Shown piece after piece: positions 31,921 through 39,481 of a stretch of DNA of 47,367 bases. The DNA lies in NCBI GenBank assembly GCA_900769115.1, contig CAAGFJ010000088.1:1-47367 (forward strand), in the 5' to 3' direction. A program made the translations under genes and the position numbers. Numbering within the stretch: the stretch's first letter is position 1; every line of letters starts with the position of its first letter. Source of the DNA: Lachnospiraceae bacterium. Its GTDB lineage: Bacteria; Bacillota; Clostridia; Lachnospirales; Lachnospiraceae. Below the pieces are notes generated by a model. It did no database searches. It was not told the origin of the DNA and saw only the letters and a list, made by a program, of their open reading frames with translations.

Positions 31921-32397
31921 TTATATCTTTCGTTGCATAAAATACGGAACAGTTAATATTCCAGTCGTTTTGTTATAAGATATTTCTCCCATAAAAAAAC
32001 TCCGATACATTGGCAGTCGCATTGTTATGCTATCTGTATCTTCATCCATTTCATAAGAGAATGATCGCATAATATCCCTTGCTGTATCTAATGGCAGCTC
32101 TCGCTGCGTAGACTTTAAAAGATACATCGACACTACACCCATACACCCTGCAAATAAAATATCTGCTCCAATTGTAATGATCATTTCTACCGTTGTATCT
32201 TGTCCTAAACAAAATATATTGAATATTCCTTCAATTATTATTATAAGAATAAAAGTTCTAAAGAAAGTTGTATATTTACCCATTAGTATTGAACCGCCTT
32301 TCCCATACAGATGTACTGTATTAAAAAACACTGTACATCCTTTGAATTTTAATACTTTTTCTTCATTATAACTTACATCTTCTATATTTTGTCTCAT
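31921..32397 (-). CDS. Hypothetical membrane protein, start uncertain
   Basis: Up to 158 residues. Two membrane helices lie in the middle (FFRTFILIIIIEGIFNIFCL; MIITIGADILFAGCMGVVSMYLL). The soluble C-terminus reads RELPLDTARDIMRSFSYEMDEDTDSITMRLPMYRSFFMGEISYN and is not recognised. The ATG at 32397 lies inside the -10 hexamer of the promoter at 32396-32424 and has no ribosome site, so translation should begin further in: the ATG at 32283 (MGKYTTFF) or the GTG at 32331 (after AAAGGA). It sits between rplA and the dead toxin-antitoxin pair, with the duplicated rplA end beyond, so it is likely an acquired gene. Confidence 0.5.
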   Translation of the reverse strand: MRQNIEDVSYNEEKVLKFKGCTVFFNTVHLYGKGGSILMGKYTTFFRTFILIIIIEGIFNIFCLGQDTTVEMIITIGADILFAGCMGVVSMYLLKSTQRELPLDTARDIMRSFSYEMDEDTDSITMRLPMYRSFFMGEISYNKTTGILTVPYFMQRKI

Positions 32398-32424
32398 TAT
32401 GAGTTAATTTTTAGCTTTTGTCAA
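32396..32424 (-). promoter_or_regulatory. Putative promoter of the hypothetical membrane gene
   Basis: On the minus strand a consensus TTGACA (32419-32424) and CATAAT (32396-32401) are 17 bases apart. The -10 overlaps the first possible ATG of the gene. Confidence 0.6.
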
Positions 32425-32480
32425 CTAAAATTGCCAGCGGCTATCTCTTCGCCACATATCCGTACATTTTCCTATAAAGT

Positions 32481-32512
32481 AAAAAAGGTCGTCGCATAAA
32501 TGCGACGACCTT
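32481..32512 (-). terminator. rplA terminator
   Basis: A perfect 13-base stem (AAGGTCGTCGCAT, 32485-32497, with 32500-32512) and a T-run on the minus strand lie about 20 bases after the rplA stop. It ends the ribosomal-protein operon here rather than continuing into rplJ. Confidence 0.88.
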
Positions 32513-32530
32513 CTGCATTCCGTCTTAAGC

Positions 32531-33223
32531 TTACAGGAACTTAACTGTGTTAATCTTAACACCAGGACCCATTGTTGAAGTTAATGTTACACTCTTCATA
32601 TACTGTCCCTTTGCTGCTGCTGGCTTAACCTTAATAATCTCATCTATTAACGCTTGGAAGTTGTCTGCTAACTGCTCCTCTGTGAAAGAAGCCTTTCCAA
32701 CTGGCACGTGAATAATGTTGTTCTTATCAAGTCTGTATTCAATCTTACCGGCTTTGATATCGTTAACTGCCTTTGTTACATCAGGAGTTACAGTACCAGC
32801 CTTTGGATTTGGCATTAAGCCCTTTGGTCCAAGTACACGACCAAGACGTCCAACAACACCCATCATATCTGGAGTTGCAACAACAACGTCGAAGTCTAAC
32901 CATCCATCATTCTGAATCTTAGGAATTAATTCCTCGCCACCAACATAATCAGCACCTGCTGCAGTAGCCTCGTCTACCTTATCTCCCTTAGCGAATACTA
33001 AAACCTTAACAGTCTTACCAGTTCCATGAGGAAGAACTACAGCACCACGAATCTGCTGATCTGCATGACGTCCGTCAAGACCCATTCTTAAGTGTGCTTC
33101 TACTGTCTCATCAAACTTTGCGCTTGCTGCTTTCTTAACAAGTGCAACAGCTTCTGGAATATCATAAACCTGAGTTTTGTCTACAAGCTTTGATGCTTCA
33201 ACATATCTTTTACCTTTTTTCAT
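32531..33223 (-). CDS. rplA: Large ribosomal subunit protein L1
   Basis: 230 residues, standard length. L1 forms the mobile stalk near the ribosomal E site and represses its own operon by binding an mRNA copy of its 23S site. Family blocks are present: KRYVEASKLVDKTQVYDIPEAV, DETVEAHLRMGLDGRHADQQIRG, VLPHGTGKTVKVLVFAKGDK, the signature MGVVGRLGRVLGPKGLMPNPKAGTV and PVGKASFTEEQLADNF. An AGGAGG site precedes the ATG. It follows rplK by 55 bases, with an L1-type hairpin in the gap, and ends at a strong terminator. rplJ and rplL, the usual downstream genes in Firmicutes, are absent from this position; accessory genes are found instead. Confidence 0.98.
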   Translation of the reverse strand: MKKGKRYVEASKLVDKTQVYDIPEAVALVKKAASAKFDETVEAHLRMGLDGRHADQQIRGAVVLPHGTGKTVKVLVFAKGDKVDEATAAGADYVGGEELIPKIQNDGWLDFDVVVATPDMMGVVGRLGRVLGPKGLMPNPKAGTVTPDVTKAVNDIKAGKIEYRLDKNNIIHVPVGKASFTEEQLADNFQALIDEIIKVKPAAAKGQYMKSVTLTSTMGPGVKINTVKFL

Positions 33224-33239
33224 CTCTTAAAAACCTCCT

Positions 33240-33267
33240 GTGGTATTATCGGGAGCGACCCTCCCAC
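33240..33267 (-). promoter_or_regulatory. L1-type mRNA binding structure before rplA
   Basis: The minus strand reads GTGGGAGGG, a loop, CCCGATAATACCAC: outer GTGG/CCAC and inner GGG/CCC pairs with an internal loop. The same pattern occurs before rplK. It resembles the 23S rRNA binding site of L1, so it is a likely translational operator. Confidence 0.65.
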
Positions 33268-33278
33268 TAAATCTACTG

Positions 33279-33704
33279 TTAATCCTCAACTACGATTCCC
33301 ATGGAACGTGCTGTTCCGGAAATCATGCTGATTGCTGCTTCAATGCTACCTGCATTCAAATCTGGCATCTTAAGCTCTGCGATTTTCTGAACCTCAGCTT
33401 TAGAAATGGTAGCAACCTTAGTCTTATTAGGAACAGATGAAGCCTTATCAAGCTTACATGCTTTCTTTAATAAAACTGCAGCCGGTGGAGTCTTAGTAAC
33501 AAAACTGAAACTTCTGTCAGCGTATACCGTAATAACAACAGGAATGATCATTCCATCCTGATCTGCTGTCTTAGCGTTAAACTGCTTTGTGAACTCTACG
33601 ATATTAACACCATGCTGACCTAATGCTGGTCCAACCGGTGGTGCAGGAGTTGCCTTACCTGCAGGAATCTGTAATTTGATATATCCTTCTACTTTCTTAG
33701 CCAT
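33279..33704 (-). CDS. rplK: Large ribosomal subunit protein L11
   Basis: 141 residues, the usual length. L11 sits at the GTPase-associated centre of the 50S subunit and is needed for factor binding and the stringent response through RelA. Blocks KKVEGYIKLQIPAGKATPAPPVGPALGQHGVNI with the conserved Pro-rich N-terminal stretch, FVTKTPPAAVLLKKA and the C-terminal signature region IAELKMPDLNAGSIEAAISMISGTARSMGI are all present. AGGAGG lies eight bases upstream of the ATG. It is in the order rpmG-secE-nusG-rplK-rplA, with a 139-base leader after nusG that carries an L1-type structure. Confidence 0.98.
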   Translation of the reverse strand: MAKKVEGYIKLQIPAGKATPAPPVGPALGQHGVNIVEFTKQFNAKTADQDGMIIPVVITVYADRSFSFVTKTPPAAVLLKKACKLDKASSVPNKTKVATISKAEVQKIAELKMPDLNAGSIEAAISMISGTARSMGIVVED

Positions 33705-33728
33705 AATCGTTATTTCCTCCTAATTCAT

Positions 33729-33755
33729 GTGGTACACGGGACAATGCCCTCCCAC
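33729..33755 (-). promoter_or_regulatory. L1-type mRNA binding structure before rplK
   Basis: The minus strand reads GTGGGAGGG, six bases, CCCGTGTACCAC, the same layout as the copy before rplA. It lies about 25 bases upstream of the rplK start. Confidence 0.65.
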
Positions 33756-33843
33756 TGCTCACGAACCGAGAATCTATTGATTCTATTCGTGTATAAAATG
33801 TCTTTGCTCTGGTGTTTACCACACCATAATAATAACCGTTGAA

Positions 33844-34380
33844 TTAATCCAACTTTGAAACATCCATAAAACTAATCTCCACAGATGTTGCACGACCGAA
33901 GATATCCACTTCAATCGTAACGGACTGCTTCGCTGTGTTGATATCGGTAATTGTTCCGACTGTACCTTCCCAGGCACCAGCCACAACCTTAACGGTATCT
34001 CCCAGTTCCACATCAATCTCCATCTCAGGAACTCTGATTCCCAGATTCTTCATCTCCTGTTCGGTAAGAGGTACTGGCTTGGATCCAGGTCCAACAAATC
34101 CGGTAACACCTCTTGTATTGCGGACAACATACCAGGTTGCATCATTCATGATCATATTGATCAATACATAACCCGGGAAGATCTTCTTTGATACGGATCT
34201 CTTCTTGCCATCCTTCAATTCTACTACTTCCTGTAGCGGAACAAGAACTTCAAATATCTGGTCCTGAAGCTTTCGATTCTCGATCGTCTTCTCAATATCG
34301 ACTTTAACCTTATTCTCATATCCGGAATAAGTGTGTGCCACATACCATCTTGCTTCGTTATTATTCTCTACCTCTGCCAT
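33844..34380 (-). CDS. nusG: Transcription termination/antitermination protein NusG
   Basis: 178 residues. NusG binds the RNA polymerase clamp and modulates pausing, Rho termination and ribosome coupling. The NGN domain starts ARWYVAHTYSGYENKVKVDI and contains QIFEVLVPLQEVVELKDGKKRSVSKKIFPGYVLINM and RNTRGVTGFVGPGSKPVPL. The KOW domain is at the C-terminus (ELGDTVKVVAGAWEGTVGTITDIN). The length and placement between secE and rplK fit NusG itself rather than the LoaP paralogue. It follows secE by 12 bases. The start has GGCGGTGAACAC upstream, a modest ribosome site. Confidence 0.97.
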   Translation of the reverse strand: MAEVENNNEARWYVAHTYSGYENKVKVDIEKTIENRKLQDQIFEVLVPLQEVVELKDGKKRSVSKKIFPGYVLINMIMNDATWYVVRNTRGVTGFVGPGSKPVPLTEQEMKNLGIRVPEMEIDVELGDTVKVVAGAWEGTVGTITDINTAKQSVTIEVDIFGRATSVEISFMDVSKLD

Positions 34381-34392
34381 GTGTTCACCGCC

Positions 34393-34596
34393 TTAACCGA
34401 TAATAAATGAAAGACCAATCTGGAACAACCAGTCAATTGCTGCAATAATACAACCAATCACAATCGCTGCAACGATAACTGCTACAGACTGCTTGCCTAA
34501 AAGCTTCTTGTCAGGCCAAATAATTTTACGGAATTCACCTTTAAGCTCTGTGAAAAAGCTTCTCTTCAAAGATGCTGATTCATTCTCATTTGCCAT
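34393..34596 (-). CDS. secE: Preprotein translocase subunit SecE
   Basis: 67 residues, the short Gram-positive form with one membrane helix. SecE clamps the two halves of the SecY channel. The conserved amphipathic part KRSFFTELKGEFRKIIWPDKKLLGKQS, with the family motif around WP, precedes the membrane segment VAVIVAAIVIGCIIAAIDWLFQIGLSFI. GGAGGTGATTTCAA precedes the ATG. It lies between rpmG and nusG at gaps of 24 and 12 bases, the standard order. Confidence 0.96.
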   Translation of the reverse strand: MANENESASLKRSFFTELKGEFRKIIWPDKKLLGKQSVAVIVAAIVIGCIIAAIDWLFQIGLSFIIG

Positions 34597-34620
34597 TTGA
34601 AATCACCTCCGCAATCCGAA

Positions 34621-34770
34621 TTATTTGGTCTCTTTGTGTAAGGTATGAGCCTTACAGAATGGACAATACTTCTTAGTTTCCATACGCTCTGTGTGGACTC
34701 TCTTGTCCTTTGTCAGATTGTAATTACGCTGTTTACACTCTGTACATGCCAATGTAATCTTAACTCGCAC
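34621..34770 (-). CDS. rpmG: Large ribosomal subunit protein L33, zinc-binding form
   Basis: 49 residues beginning at a GTG (34770) with GGAGG eight bases upstream, giving MRVKITLACTECKQRNYNLT. The longer open frame further upstream is not conserved in the family. CTEC and CPFC form the zinc ribbon of the C+ type of L33, which is the normal version when zinc is available. First gene of the rpmG-secE-nusG-rplK-rplA cluster, about 110 bases after its promoter. Confidence 0.95.
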   Translation of the reverse strand: MRVKITLACTECKQRNYNLTKDKRVHTERMETKKYCPFCKAHTLHKETK

Positions 34771-34880
34771 AACTTCCACCTCCATCTTAAATTGTATATG
34801 CTTCCTTTTGTCTGCAAAACCAAGCGTTAACAGAAGTTTTTGCACACAAAAAAAAAGCTCCGACATGCGTCGACCGTATT

Positions 34881-34909
34881 AGAATATCAGATGATATGGA
34901 AAAAGTCAA
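34881..34909 (-). promoter_or_regulatory. Promoter of the rpmG-secE-nusG-rplKA operon
   Basis: On the minus strand TTGACT (34904-34909) and TATTCT (34881-34886) are 17 bases apart. The region 34910-35043 between it and the export operon contains no gene and no clear terminator for the latter. Confidence 0.75.
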
Positions 34910-35043
34910 GAAAAACCTTGATTTTTCCCGACTTTTTCCTATTGATTTCCGAAGTATCCGTAACCGGTAATCACCACCACAATATATAGTATACAATGTC
35001 TTTCATCTGCATAGAAGAATCAGCTTCACCATAGCATAGATCC

Positions 35044-35943
35044 TTACTCCTTCCTCACAACAATATTGCCATCTACCACCTCCAAATGGACTTTCTTTCC
35101 TTCAATTCCCGCTTCTTCCATCATTTTCTCCGGCAACTGCACCCGCCCGAACTTATCCAGAATACTATACTCTTCATGCGTATTCTCCGACAGATCCAGT
35201 TCTCCAAGTGACATCTGCCGCAGACTTTCCTCATATCCCTCTTTCATAATCTGCTCTGAACTGATCTTACCATCCTGGATCCGCACCACACGTTGTACCA
35301 TTTTGGCAATCTTATTGTCATGTGTAACGATCACAACCGTCAGTCCCATCTCTTCATTAAATTTGCGGAATAAGTCAAAGATCTGGTTCGCGGTACGTAC
35401 ATCTACCGCCCCCGTTGGTTCATCCGCTAACAGGATCTTCGGCTGATTTGCAAGCGCAATAGCGATTGCTACCCTCTGCTGTTCTCCACCGGATAACTGC
35501 CGCAGGGTACTGTCTCTCCTGTCTGCCAGCCCTACCAGCTCTAACAGCTCCTCTGCCCGCTCACGCCGTGCCGCCTTATTGCCCTTGCGAAACAGCATCG
35601 GTGTCATAACATTATCTAATGCATTCAGATAGGGAAACAGATTACGGGAGTTATTCTGCCATACAAATCCAACCACATCTCTCTTGTAAGCAACCAGCTC
35701 CTCCTCCGTCAGCAATGCCATATTCTTATCGTCCACAAACAAAGTTCCTGCCGACGGTCGTTCTAATCCACCGAGCATATTCAGGAAAGTCGACTTGCCA
35801 CTTCCACTTTTTCCTATGATTGCCATCATTTCACCTTGTGTGATCGTAAGCTCTAATCCCGACAATGCCATGACCTCAATCTCTTTTGTCTTATAGATCT
35901 TCACTAATCCGTCGCAGGAAATGATATCTCTTGCCTTTTCCAC
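35044..35943 (-). CDS. ABC transporter ATPase (MacB/FtsE-like) fused to an AbrB-like domain
   Basis: About 299 residues. The first ~225 are an ABC ATPase of the FtsE/MacB/LolD group: Walker A AIIGKSGSGKSTFLN, Q-loop VGFVWQNNSRNLFPYLNALDNV, signature RQLSGGEQQRVAIA, Walker B ILLADEPTGAVD and the switch His in VVIVTHDNKIA. After an acidic linker, residues ~255-299 read EEYSILDKFGRVQLPEKMME and GIEGKKVHLEVVDGNIVVRK, a good match to the SpoVT/AbrB swapped-hairpin fold. That C-terminal fusion is unusual. The chosen GTG at 35943 has GGGAGG eight bases upstream. Last gene of the export operon, five bases after the other ATPase gene. It would energise the FtsX-type permease. Confidence 0.88.
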   Translation of the reverse strand: MEKARDIISCDGLVKIYKTKEIEVMALSGLELTITQGEMMAIIGKSGSGKSTFLNMLGGLERPSAGTLFVDDKNMALLTEEELVAYKRDVVGFVWQNNSRNLFPYLNALDNVMTPMLFRKGNKAARRERAEELLELVGLADRRDSTLRQLSGGEQQRVAIAIALANQPKILLADEPTGAVDVRTANQIFDLFRKFNEEMGLTVVIVTHDNKIAKMVQRVVRIQDGKISSEQIMKEGYEESLRQMSLGELDLSENTHEEYSILDKFGRVQLPEKMMEEAGIEGKKVHLEVVDGNIVVRKE

Positions 35944-35948
35944 GATCC

Positions 35949-36632
35949 TCACCTCCCGATCATACCATCTTCCATCTCATATACGACATCCCCAAGCTCC
36001 ATCAGATTGGTGTCGTGCGTTGTCATCACGATCGTAATGCCCTCTTTTTCAACCAGTTCTTTGAACAAATGCATGACTGCCAGTCCCGTGTTCGTATCGA
36101 GTGCTCCGGTCGGCTCATCCGCAAAGATCACCTTCGGCCGGTGTGCAATTGCTCTTGCGATCGCTACTCTTTGCTGTTCTCCACCAGATAACTCACCCGG
36201 CATATGCTTCATACGCTTTTTCAGCCCTACCAGATCCAGACAGTCCTGTACCCGTTCGTCTCTTCCGTCCCGGATGCCCGCAAGCCGCAAGCCGAAGTCC
36301 ACATTTTCATAAGCGCTCATAACCGGGATCAATGCGACCGCCTGAAAGATAAATCCCATATCCTTCCGGCGCAGCAACTCTCTTTCCGGTTCCGGTGCCT
36401 GTGCAATCTCCTTTCCCTGCAGGTATACCTGACCATCCGTCGGACGATCTAATGCACTTAATATATTCAACAGCGTGGTCTTACCGGAGCCGGAACGCCC
36501 CTTCAGTATCGTAAGCTTTCCTGCCGGCACGACCATATCAATTCCATGAAGCACTTCGACCTCTTTTCCATTTCCCATCGGAAAGGAACGGATCACATCT
36601 TTTGCTTCGATCATAACCTCTGCATATTCCAT
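35949..36632 (-). CDS. ABC transporter ATPase (MacB/FtsE/LolD group)
   Basis: 227 residues. Walker A TILKGRSGSGKTTLLN, Q-loop MGFIFQAVALIPVMSAYENVDF, signature GELSGGEQQRVAIARA, Walker B VIFADEPTGALD and switch His VMTTHDTN are complete, so it is an active ATPase. It belongs to the family that powers mechanotransmission exporters with FtsX-type permeases. AAAGGAG lies six bases before the ATG. It is encoded between the permease and a second ATPase, and the two are about 45 percent alike by eye. Two different ATPases with one permease suggest a heterodimer or alternative partners, which is inference. Confidence 0.92.
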   Translation of the reverse strand: MEYAEVMIEAKDVIRSFPMGNGKEVEVLHGIDMVVPAGKLTILKGRSGSGKTTLLNILSALDRPTDGQVYLQGKEIAQAPEPERELLRRKDMGFIFQAVALIPVMSAYENVDFGLRLAGIRDGRDERVQDCLDLVGLKKRMKHMPGELSGGEQQRVAIARAIAHRPKVIFADEPTGALDTNTGLAVMHLFKELVEKEGITIVMTTHDTNLMELGDVVYEMEDGMIGR

Positions 36633-36646
36633 ACCTTACTCCTTTC

Positions 36647-39478
36647 CTAATCCTCACCCATCTTAATCGCCTGTGCAATCTTCATATGCGCAAGCATACG
36701 GGTAAGTATACCGATCGCACCGCCTAACATGATAACTACCACTACACCGATCCTTACCATATCTGTCCCGGATGTATATAATGCATACGGCAGAACATGA
36801 TTCTCCGGTGCATAGGCAATGGTAATCAGCGAGATAAATAACTTTGACGTAACAATACCGCTGCATACACCGGCTGCAATTGCTAACAGGGAGCAGAATA
36901 CCTGCTCATTTACCAGCATTTGGATCATTTCCCTCATACTCATACCCATAGCACGATAGATACCAAACAACAGCTCCCTCTGCCGGATGGAAGTGATCCA
37001 GTAGATCAGAAAACCGATCATGCACAGGATCATCACCACAAGAAAGCTTAATGTCAGCATACCATTGGTAATCTGGATCATGGCACCCTGCTTGGCAAGT
37101 GCCAATCTCTGATACATATCCTCCTGATATTCCACCACCGCTCCACTGTCCTGAATCGTCTGTAATGCCGCATCATTATTACCACCTGTCTTCATCCAGA
37201 TCTCAGCCGGCTGAATGCCGCAACAACTCTCCACATAACTGTAATTCGCGACTACCAGATAGGTCGTCTCCTGTTTCTGGTTGCCCTCCTCATCCGTAAT
37301 GGTCTTGTATCCGGTAAATCCCGGCCACGCATCCACAAATCCACAGATTGTTCCACTCACACCACCTAATGTCTCCTGATACTTTCCATCCTGCTCCTGC
37401 GGTGTATATGTGATCGTATCTCCCACCTTCAGGTCAAACGCATCCCGTGCATTAGAGGACACTAGAACATTGTCCGCTTTCTCTGCCAGATCATTCAGAT
37501 AATAATACCAGTGCTTGTCTAACAATCCATCCCGCATCCACGCCGTGTTACCAAAATCCTCTGTCTGAATTGCCATCAACTCACCATATTGCGTCAGATC
37601 CTTTGCTGACTTTATGTGGATATCATGGCGCACAACCTCCGCCGCCGAATCCGTCACTTTACGAAGCTTCTCATACAGATTCGTTGCCGGCTCCACATAG
37701 AACAGATCCGTCATCTGTTTGTCACCGATCCGGTATGTCCTCGACATAGTCTGCCATTGTTCTTTCACCACCAGATCCGCTCCCAGGTTATAACAGATAC
37801 GTTCCTCCTCATTCTGGTTGATCGTTCTTGCAATATTCGAATAGAAGATTCCCATGGCAATGGATACCACCAGGAACAGTGCGATAAAAGTCTGTCGTCC
37901 TCTCGTCCGCATGATCTGTAAAAATGAGGCATAGACCGCCGGTGACCAGTGCTTTTCTCCCAAACGATAGATTCCATTCGCCGCAAACCGTAAGATGCGC
38001 AGGATCACCATACCGGCACCCGCCATAAAAAGAACTGCGCTTAAGAACAGCACCGGATCCAAACCATCCCCATTTAACACCCGCTGTGCAATATCTGCTC
38101 TTTGTCCCTGAAAACTGTAATAGACATAACCGGATACCGCCAACAGGACAACATCGATGTAGTACCGTTCAAAGAAACCGATATTGGATTTACCTCGTCC
38201 CGACTTCTTTGCGACAATATCTACCCTTGCACTTTTCAATAAAGGAAGTGTCATAAATGCGATTGCCAGCATGGCACTTCCGAATGCAAACAGAATACTC
38301 TTCCCGGTAACTGCTGCCATCAGATGTCTGCGGTTCACAAATTCCAAAAAGGCATTGGACTGACCAATCAGCCGGCACACCGCATATCCAACCGGTATTC
38401 CAAGAATCACTCCGATCCCCGACAAAATGGATGCCTGACAGAAATAGATCCATACAATCTGCCGCAGGGAAACACCCCGGCTTTTCAGCGTGGCAATCTC
38501 ATTTCCTTCCAACTCCAGAATCTGTGCAGAGATCATATATATAAATACCAGGATCAGGGCAAGGATCGGCAGCTCTAACACCCACAGGATTGCCCGGATC
38601 TTCTTCGCCTGCTGCAATGTCTCATCTAACAGCTCTGTCATATCTGATGTCACATCCACCTTATTGTCTCCAAAGCCCGCTTTATCATACCGCTTCAACA
38701 CCTTATAATAATCCGCAATATGCTTCGCTTTCATCTTCGTGTAATCATAGAAGTAATAAGAATAACAGCGGATTGTCACCTTCTCCGGCTGTGCTTCCAC
38801 AATGGAACGAAGATCATCCTCTGTCACAAATACATTTTCTATGTACTCCGCAGGTGCCTTCGCCCAATATGCATCTTCGGTATCCTTCTCTTCAAACACT
38901 CCGGCAATAACCATCTGCAGCGGATTCCCATGTGCATCCACATAGTCCTTCATTTCTATGGTCTGCCCCAGATATAGATGTGCATTTTCCAACATGGCAG
39001 CCGATACATAACCGGCGACTTTACCCTCCTCCGCCTGCTCCGTTGCAAGCAGCTTCCAATGCTCCTCTAACCCGGTCAGGTAACTGATCCGGAGCGTCTT
39101 ACCACCCTTGCGCTTGGCTGCGTTAATAACCGGAACAATACCGGATTCCTTGAGCGTATATATTGTCTCTTTCTCCTGATACGCCAGCTTCAGATCCTGC
39201 TGCAGCGAATCATCTAACTGTGCCATTGCATCGACCGTATTATCATATGCTCCCGCTGATTTCTTATAGGTTGCGCCGCGAAACAGAGTAACAATTGCCG
39301 GATATTTCCCACAATCCTGAATGTACTCCTTCATCCGGTTCTGAAACGCCTGGTTCTCTGACATACTCTGATACATCGGAAGACAGGCAGCTACTGCAAC
39401 CAGCATAACAATGCCTACCAGCAGACAGACATTCAGCCATCTCTTATATAGAAGCTTCTGCTTAATAAATGTTATCAT
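36647..39478 (-). CDS. FtsX-like ABC transporter permease
   Basis: 943 residues with two FtsX cores. An N-terminal helix (WLNVCLLVGIVMLVAVAACL) precedes a ~250-residue extracellular domain. Then come helices around ILWVLELPILALILVFIYMI, GIGVILGIPVGYAVCRLIG, and ILFAFGSAMLAIAFMTLPLL. A second half starts with TRGRQTFIALFLVVSIAMGI, a large outside domain and the final core ITNGMLTLSFLVVMILCMIG, LLFGIYRAMGMSMREMIQML, LAIAAGVCSGIVTSKLF. The R-G-x-G-M/S-MRE pattern is the usual coupling helix of FtsX proteins. It follows the 719-residue adaptor by three bases. The layout fits export of lipids, peptides or antibiotics; the substrate is unknown. Confidence 0.9.
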   Translation of the reverse strand: MITFIKQKLLYKRWLNVCLLVGIVMLVAVAACLPMYQSMSENQAFQNRMKEYIQDCGKYPAIVTLFRGATYKKSAGAYDNTVDAMAQLDDSLQQDLKLAYQEKETIYTLKESGIVPVINAAKRKGGKTLRISYLTGLEEHWKLLATEQAEEGKVAGYVSAAMLENAHLYLGQTIEMKDYVDAHGNPLQMVIAGVFEEKDTEDAYWAKAPAEYIENVFVTEDDLRSIVEAQPEKVTIRCYSYYFYDYTKMKAKHIADYYKVLKRYDKAGFGDNKVDVTSDMTELLDETLQQAKKIRAILWVLELPILALILVFIYMISAQILELEGNEIATLKSRGVSLRQIVWIYFCQASILSGIGVILGIPVGYAVCRLIGQSNAFLEFVNRRHLMAAVTGKSILFAFGSAMLAIAFMTLPLLKSARVDIVAKKSGRGKSNIGFFERYYIDVVLLAVSGYVYYSFQGQRADIAQRVLNGDGLDPVLFLSAVLFMAGAGMVILRILRFAANGIYRLGEKHWSPAVYASFLQIMRTRGRQTFIALFLVVSIAMGIFYSNIARTINQNEEERICYNLGADLVVKEQWQTMSRTYRIGDKQMTDLFYVEPATNLYEKLRKVTDSAAEVVRHDIHIKSAKDLTQYGELMAIQTEDFGNTAWMRDGLLDKHWYYYLNDLAEKADNVLVSSNARDAFDLKVGDTITYTPQEQDGKYQETLGGVSGTICGFVDAWPGFTGYKTITDEEGNQKQETTYLVVANYSYVESCCGIQPAEIWMKTGGNNDAALQTIQDSGAVVEYQEDMYQRLALAKQGAMIQITNGMLTLSFLVVMILCMIGFLIYWITSIRQRELLFGIYRAMGMSMREMIQMLVNEQVFCSLLAIAAGVCSGIVTSKLFISLITIAYAPENHVLPYALYTSGTDMVRIGVVVVIMLGGAIGILTRMLAHMKIAQAIKMGED

Positions 39479-39481
39479 CTG

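Noticed and set aside
34597..34620. A tRNA-Trp gene, often found near rpmG/secE in Clostridia
   Set aside because: The gaps in this cluster are too short and no cloverleaf was seen.
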